53,995 nucleotides of DNA, from NCBI GenBank assembly GCA_943328795.2, contig CALQBK020000009.1:1-53995 (forward strand), read 5' to 3'. The DNA comes from Bifidobacterium breve (GTDB lineage Bacteria > Myxococcota_A > UBA796 > SXON01). The notes below the pieces were generated by a model. That model was given only the letters and a program-made list of their open reading frames with translations, did not search any database and had not been told where the DNA came from. The position numbers were made by a program, and so were the translations under genes. Below are positions 49,889 to 53,995 of this stretch, piece after piece (within the stretch, counting starts at the first letter, position 1; the number at the start of each line of letters is the position of its first letter).

Positions 49889-50712
49889 GCGTTGTCCAGC
49901 GCCGCGATCCACCGGTCCGAGTGCTCGCCGGCGAGCGAGAAGTGGCCGAAGTCGTCGGTCCAGCCGTGCCAGTCGCTGCCGCCGGTCAGCATCAGGCGGT
50001 GCTTCGACGCCAGCCGCTTCAGCCCGTTCTTGGTCGGCTTGTCGGTGCGTGGGCGCACGCCCTCCAGGGCCTGGAGGCCGGCCGCCGCGAAGGTGGCCAC
50101 GTGCCGCTGCGCGGCGTCGAGCGGGGGGTGCGCCCAGGACGTCTGGCCGCCGGCGTCGCGCGCAACCCGGATAGCGTCGGTGAACGGCAGGTCGCAGAGC
50201 GGGACGTTGCGGCTGTCCTTCAGCAGCTCGTAGCACTCCATCCACGTGCGCGGTTGGCCGTCGTCCTTCGGCACCGCCATCAGCGCGTTTGCGAGGTGGT
50301 GGCGCGTGAGCGCACGCTCGCCGGCCAGCGCCTCCGGGGTCGCCCGTTCCGGCAAGCCGAGGCGCTCGCAGGTCCAGTCGAAGCGCTTGGCCCGGAACTG
50401 CGCACGCGAGCGGCAGAACGTAGCGAAGTCCGCGGGCATCTCGCCCGGAAAGTAGACCAGCAGGTGGTACTCCTTGCCGTCGTGCGCGCCGGTCACCTCC
50501 ACCCCGTGCAGGAGCCGGAGCGCGGCCTGGGGGCGCCCCTTCGCGTCGTCCGGCCGCGCGAGGGTGCCGTGGGGCAGCACGGGCGCGAGGTCGTGGTCCG
50601 TGAGCGCCAGGACGTCCAGCCCGCTCGCGAGCGCGCGCGCCAGGACCTGGTCTGCCGGGTACCGACCGTCCGACGCGGTCGAGTGGCAGTGCAGGTCGAG
50701 GCGCAGCGTCAT
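49885..50712 (-). CDS. PHP-domain metal-dependent phosphoesterase
   Basis: The 275-residue PHP protein has metal ligands in order: LDLHCHSTASDG (H8, H10, D15 region), ALTDHDLAPV, LLHGVEVTG and, at the end, LTGGSDWHGW, with TSWAHPPLDA between. These fit the trinuclear metal site of the YciV/TrpH-like branch, which hydrolyses 3',5'-nucleotide bisphosphates or short 5'-phosphorylated RNA. Start ATG 50712 gives the normal N-terminus; the frame upstream to 51123 is antisense to the oxidoreductase gene. It overlaps the Rossmann gene by GTGA and is divergent from the molybdopterin homologue. Confidence 0.85.
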   Translation of the reverse strand: MTLRLDLHCHSTASDGRYPADQVLARALASGLDVLALTDHDLAPVLPHGTLARPDDAKGRPQAALRLLHGVEVTGAHDGKEYHLLVYFPGEMPADFATFCRSRAQFRAKRFDWTCERLGLPERATPEALAGERALTRHHLANALMAVPKDDGQPRTWMECYELLKDSRNVPLCDLPFTDAIRVARDAGGQTSWAHPPLDAAQRHVATFAAAGLQALEGVRPRTDKPTKNGLKRLASKHRLMLTGGSDWHGWTDDFGHFSLAGEHSDRWIAALDNA

Positions 50713-50785
50713 GGCCAACTCGCACGGAACATCGCCAACGGGTAACCGACCCCGCACTTCGGATCGCTGGGGCCGGCTGCCTTTG

Positions 50786-50802
50786 GTAGCGGATCCCGCT
50801 AC
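50786..50802. promoter_or_regulatory. 17-bp perfect inverted repeat before the oxidoreductase gene
   Basis: GTAGCGG-ATC-CCGCTAC lies 10 bases before ATG 50813 in the 100-base divergent region between the PHP and oxidoreductase genes. Size and position fit an operator that would block the rightward gene; a short hairpin at the ribosome-binding site is an alternative. Confidence 0.5.
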
Positions 50803-50812
50803 ACTCCGCCGG

Positions 50813-52813
50813 ATGCCGCCTCTACCTCCGTCCACCCGGGTGACGAGCGAAGCCGTGACCTGGTCGCGGTCCGACGCCCAGTTGCAGATTGGTACCGCTA
50901 CGATCGAGGGCGGGGTCGTCACCCACCTCGAGCCCCTCGCCCCCGGGCCCGACCCGGCGCTGCCGTCGCGGCGTCCGAGGCTGCTTTCCCCGCAAAAGCG
51001 CGTCGGCGACCGGCTCGAGACCGTCACCTGGGATGCCGCTATCCGCGAGATCGGGGACCGTATGCGCGCGCTGAAGGCGCAGGGGAGCGAGACGGCGATG
51101 CTCGCGGGGCCGCGCATGGGCACGGACAGCTACGCGAGCGTGCGCGCCGTGGCGACGCAGTTCGCGATGGGGCCGGCGTGCTTGTACAGCCACCTCGCTG
51201 ACCACGGGGGGCCCTGGATCCGCGCGGCCGAGCTGGTGGTCGGGCACCCGGTCGCCCTCCAGGCGGACGTCGCACGCGCGCACTACGCCGTGGTGTTCGG
51301 CGCGAACCAGTCGGTGGCGGGCTGGGGTCCGCTCCAGGTCGCGCCAGGGCTCGACACCGAGCTCGCGCTGGCGCGGAAGGTGAAGAGCACGAAGCTGATC
51401 GCCGCGAGCGCGGTCAAGACGCTCCTCGCGTCGTCCGCGGACCAGTTCCTGTCGATCCGGCCGGGCACCGAGCTGTGGTTTTTGCTTGGGATGACGCGGC
51501 ACATCCTGGACAACAGCTGGCGCGACGTGCAGTACACGGACGACTGGACGCTCGGGTTGCCGGAGCTCGTCACGGCGCTCGCCCCGTGGACCGTGGACCG
51601 GTGCGCGGACATCTGCGGGGTGCCGGCCGGGGATCTCGGCGGGGTAGCCCTGAAGTTCAGCCGCGCTGCGATGGCCGTGGCGCACCTGGGGTACGCCGGG
51701 CTGCGTGGGCCACACCCGACGCTGGCGGCTTGGGCTTCGCTGGTGCTCCACGCGGTGACGGCGAACTTGCTGCGGCCGGGCGCGATCTACGAGAACCGCG
51801 GGGTCGGGCCGACCCAGGCTCTGCTCACGTCGCTCGGAAGCGACAAGGCGCCGCGCGTCGGCGGCATGCCCATGCTGCTGGCGCAGGCCAGCGCGCACCA
51901 CCTCCCCGACCGCATCCTGACGCCGGGGCACGGGCAGGTCCGTGGGCTGCTCGCGCTGACGGCAGACCCCGCGACCGAGCTCTGTGGGTCACGCGTCGAG
52001 GCTGCGCTGCGCGCGCTCGACCTGCTCGTCGTTGTCGACACCGCGGCGACAGCGACCACTGCGCTCGCGCACTTCGTGCTGCCGACGTTGTGCCCCTTCG
52101 AGCGTGAGGACGTGCGGCTCTTGGACACCGTCGCCCACCCCCGGCGCGAGGCCGCCTACACCCCGGCGTTGGAGGCCGCTCCCGGCGAGGCGCGGTCCAC
52201 TGACCGGATCCTCAAGGACCTCTACGGGACACAACGTCCGGCGTTCAAGAGCGCCTTCGGGCCCCACGTGCGGCTCAAGGCCGGGCTCGTCGTCAGCGGG
52301 GAGACGTCGGCCTGGTTCGACAAGGCGCTCTCCGACACGCCGGCGCGGTCGCTGGCCGCGTTGAAGGAGAAGCCCTGGGATGGCGGCGACGTCGACCGGG
52401 CGACCTGGCGCCTCTCGTTCCCCGACAACCGCTTTCGCCTCCTGCCGGCGCCGATCGCCGACGCACTCGCGCGCCTCGAAGCCCCCCGGCTCGGCCCTGG
52501 CCAGACGCACTGGCTGCAGACCTCGCTCGTCCGCGACAGCCTGCTCTCGCACGTCGACCGCGCTGACGACCTGGACCCCGGCGCCGGCCTCCACCCGGAC
52601 AGCGGGTTTGCCGACGGCGAGCTCGTCACGGTGTCCACGCGCGCTGGCTCGGTGCGCGCCCGGGTCCGCCTCGATGCCGGTGTGCGGCCAGACGCCGTGG
52701 ACCTGCCAGCCGGCTACGCCGTGGCGGTCGCGCGCCTGGTCCCCGACGACGTGCTCGACCCGTTCGTCGGCACCCCCGCCTGGGATGGGCTCGGGTGCTC
52801 GATCACGCGGTAG
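50813..52813 (+). CDS. Molybdopterin oxidoreductase-like protein lacking the N-terminal Fe-S motif
   Basis: The 666-residue protein follows the layout of the DMSO reductase/formate dehydrogenase family: KRVGDRLETVTWDAAIREIGDRM, AMLAGPRMGTDSYASVRAV, YAVVFGANQSVAGWGPL, TKLIAASAVKTLLASSADQF, IRPGTELWFLLGMTRHILDN, LDLLVVVDTAATATTALAHF-type transitions, LPTLCPFEREDV, and a C-terminal DPBB domain (SGFADGELVTVSTRAGSVRA). In normal members a C-x2-C-x3-C...C motif precedes the first segment; here the first 100 residues have no cysteine at all. No Mo-ligand Cys/Sec is obvious either. It could be a structural or regulatory paralogue, or use another partner for electrons. Confidence 0.75.
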   Translation: MPPLPPSTRVTSEAVTWSRSDAQLQIGTATIEGGVVTHLEPLAPGPDPALPSRRPRLLSPQKRVGDRLETVTWDAAIREIGDRMRALKAQGSETAMLAGPRMGTDSYASVRAVATQFAMGPACLYSHLADHGGPWIRAAELVVGHPVALQADVARAHYAVVFGANQSVAGWGPLQVAPGLDTELALARKVKSTKLIAASAVKTLLASSADQFLSIRPGTELWFLLGMTRHILDNSWRDVQYTDDWTLGLPELVTALAPWTVDRCADICGVPAGDLGGVALKFSRAAMAVAHLGYAGLRGPHPTLAAWASLVLHAVTANLLRPGAIYENRGVGPTQALLTSLGSDKAPRVGGMPMLLAQASAHHLPDRILTPGHGQVRGLLALTADPATELCGSRVEAALRALDLLVVVDTAATATTALAHFVLPTLCPFEREDVRLLDTVAHPRREAAYTPALEAAPGEARSTDRILKDLYGTQRPAFKSAFGPHVRLKAGLVVSGETSAWFDKALSDTPARSLAALKEKPWDGGDVDRATWRLSFPDNRFRLLPAPIADALARLEAPRLGPGQTHWLQTSLVRDSLLSHVDRADDLDPGAGLHPDSGFADGELVTVSTRAGSVRARVRLDAGVRPDAVDLPAGYAVAVARLVPDDVLDPFVGTPAWDGLGCSITR

Positions 52814-52823
52814 GCGCCCCGGT

Positions 52824-53618
52824 TCAGCCGAAGCGCACGGCCGAGACCACCGCACCCATCACCGTGTCGCGGAACGCCACGTGGCCGCGGTCCTCTTGCG
52901 CCGCCCCTGCGACGACCATCAGCGGCATCAGGTGCTCCTCGCGCGGGTGGGCCTCGCGGCCGGCCGGCGCGCGCCACCAGCGGTTGAGCAGGTCGGTGCG
53001 CTCGTCGCGGGGCGATTGCACGGCGTCCTCGAGCCACGTGTCGAAGGTGCGCGAGACGGGGAGCGCCTCGGCCTGGTTGAACATGCGCATGTTGTGGAAG
53101 CTCATCCCGCTGCCGAGGATCAACACGCCCTCGTCCCTGAGCGGCGCGAGCGCGCGCCCGATCGCCTGGTGCACGGCGGGGTCGAGCCCAGCTTGGAGCG
53201 AGAGCTGCAGGGTCGGCACGTTCGCGGTGGGGAACGCGACCTTGAGCGGGATGAAGACGCCGTGGTCGAACCCACGGTCGGCCCTGGCCGCTGCGGGGAT
53301 GCCGGCCTTGCCCAGCAAGCCCAGGACGCGGTCGGCAAGGGCAGGGGCGCCCGGGGCGGGCCACTGGAGCGTGTAGGTGTGGGGAGGGAACCCGGAGTAG
53401 TCGTAGTACAGCGCCGGCTTCGGGGCCGACAGCACGGTCGGGAGGTCCTCCTCCCAGTGTCCAGACACGACGAGGAGGGCCTTGGGCGTCTCGGGCAACG
53501 AGGCCGGGATGCTCCGCAAGTAGTCCGCCATGGGCGTCCAGGCGTCCGGCGGGCTCCAGTCCATGAAGAAGCAGGGGCCGCCGCCGTGCGGCAAGTAGAT
53601 CGTAGGGAGCGTAGACAT
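52824..53618 (-). CDS. DODA-type (LigB family) extradiol dioxygenase
   Basis: The 264-residue protein belongs to the class III extradiol dioxygenases related to plant and bacterial 4,5-DOPA dioxygenase (YgiD). Metal-site segments: IYLPHGGGPCFFMDW (His11), LLVVSGHWEEDLP (His53), RGFDHGVFIPLKVAFPTANV and LILGSGMSFHNMRMF; EEHLMPLMVVAGAA near the C-terminus is also typical. It would cleave the ring of a catechol substrate, which is not known here. It is convergent with the oxidoreductase gene, with 10 bases between the stops. Confidence 0.88.
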   Translation of the reverse strand: MSTLPTIYLPHGGGPCFFMDWSPPDAWTPMADYLRSIPASLPETPKALLVVSGHWEEDLPTVLSAPKPALYYDYSGFPPHTYTLQWPAPGAPALADRVLGLLGKAGIPAAARADRGFDHGVFIPLKVAFPTANVPTLQLSLQAGLDPAVHQAIGRALAPLRDEGVLILGSGMSFHNMRMFNQAEALPVSRTFDTWLEDAVQSPRDERTDLLNRWWRAPAGREAHPREEHLMPLMVVAGAAQEDRGHVAFRDTVMGAVVSAVRFG

Positions 53619-53678
53619 CCCCCCATCGTAAACACTTCCCTTTCGTAAGCAATGAACCGAAGCGGGAGACTGGGATGT

Positions 53679-53713
53679 AACGAAACTCAGAGACTGAGCT
53701 GCGTTCTATGCGG
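53679..53713. repeat. Copy 2 of the dispersed palindromic repeat
   Basis: The sequence aacgaaactcagagactgag followed by ctgcgttctatgcgg matches copy 1 (34530-34563) except for three bases and a one-base insertion. The palindrome is less perfect here and the outer arms of copy 1 are not shared. Confidence 0.75.
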
Positions 53714-53860
53714 GGTGCGCCGCGAGGGGAATCGCAGATCCCACGAAAAGGGAGCGTTCAACAGTCTCTTGTTATCAACATGCACAAAGCCACGTTCATG
53801 ATGGGATCGCTGTTTCCCATCGCACGGGCGAACAACCGGCGTTCGTCCGTGGCGCGGGGT

Positions 53861-53875
53861 TGGCACGGCGCTTGC
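53861..53875 (+). promoter_or_regulatory. Strong sigma-54 (-24/-12) promoter directed out of the window
   Basis: TTGGCACGGCGCTTGCTT matches the consensus TGGCAC-N5-TTGC at every key position, with GG at 53862-53863 and GC at 53874-53875 properly spaced. Transcription would start near 53886 and run rightward. An inverted repeat 40-60 bases upstream (53800-53821) is a possible activator site, though closer than usual. The gene it drives lies beyond the right edge. Confidence 0.78.
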
Positions 53876-53995
53876 TTTAGTCCCCCACGACACCGGCGAA
53901 AGCCGACGGTCAAGAGCCGAGAGGCGGGTTCGAAAGAGCCTATCTTTGACGTACTGACTCCTCCAAGCGCAAGCGCACGACCCTCGTGGTCGCAG

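Larger units (their letters stand above)
53640..53995. other. Non-coding right edge with repeat, inverted repeat and sigma-54 promoter
   Basis: The last 356 bases hold no convincing gene. From left to right they hold the second copy of the palindromic repeat (53679-53713), a 7-bp inverted repeat gatggga/tcccatc (53800-53806 and 53815-53821) and a sigma-54 promoter at 53861-53875. Base composition is more AT-rich than the rest of the window, as expected for a regulatory region. A 68-codon leftward frame at 53687-53893 has no protein-like character. Confidence 0.6.

Noticed and set aside
53687-53893. 68-codon leftward frame at the right edge
   Set aside because: No signal, domain or ribosome-binding site, and it overlaps the repeat and the sigma-54 promoter region.
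53920-53960. TTCGAAA as the T-loop of a tRNA
   Set aside because: The flanking bases gcggg and gagcc do not pair, and no cloverleaf can be drawn.

Overview
The window is about 54 kb of very GC-rich bacterial DNA, densely packed on both strands. Many genes overlap by 4 bases (GTGA or TTGA). The gene content points to a myxobacterium-like organism (Myxococcota or former Deltaproteobacteria): an FHA-domain sigma-54 activator, a Ser/Thr protein kinase, many lipoproteins with Asp/Thr-rich linkers and MopE-like Asp/Cys repeats, FG-GAP and beta-helix surface proteins, and a Cys / hydrophobic / Arg-rich C-terminal sorting tag. This placement is inferred from gene content, not from a phylogenetic marker. 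I saw no rRNA, tRNA, CRISPR array, transposase or phage gene.

Layout. 1-5.2 kb: 3' end of a possible lipid kinase, a TSUP permease, an acyltransferase, a small HTH protein, and a transsulfuration pair (cystathionine beta-synthase, then a cystathionine gamma-lyase/synthase, overlapping TGATG). 5.2-13.7 kb: B12-binding radical SAM enzyme, ComEC, an FHA/sigma-54 activator with a GIDE-domain membrane protein, a RecA/KaiC-like ATPase fused to a SLOG (DprA/LOG-like) domain, and phosphoglycerate dehydrogenase. 13.7-25.2 kb: envelope lipoproteins, a beta-barrel protein overlapping a GAF/HD-GYP phosphodiesterase, an aldehyde dehydrogenase abutting hisS, a MopE-repeat lipoprotein and OsmC.

25-34.5 kb is an exopolysaccharide/glycosyltransferase region that looks decayed. 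It has three junctions where two genes are cut and joined, an amber codon inside a sugar transferase, a frameshift at the start of a Wza-type export gene, and a glutathione transferase with TGA right after its ATG. The overlaps show it was once a tightly coupled operon (GT4, sugar transferase, GT4, wza, galE, TIM-barrel-like lipoprotein). 34.7-43.7 kb: Ser/Thr kinase with a degenerate ATPase module, beta-helix and FG-GAP lipoproteins with a partial duplication, other lipoproteins. 43.7-54 kb: a multi-pass membrane protein split by an in-frame TGA, class I fumarase, a beta-propeller-like lipoprotein, a Rossmann protein with a PHP phosphoesterase, a molybdopterin oxidoreductase homologue without the usual Fe-S cysteines, and a DODA-type dioxygenase. 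At the right edge a strong sigma-54 promoter points out of the window.

The most interesting points are: the ATPase-SLOG fusion two genes from comEC; two near-perfect sigma-54 promoters, one directly upstream of comEC; a 33-nt palindromic repeat present twice; and the clustered gene damage between 25 and 45 kb, which is either real degeneration or an assembly effect.
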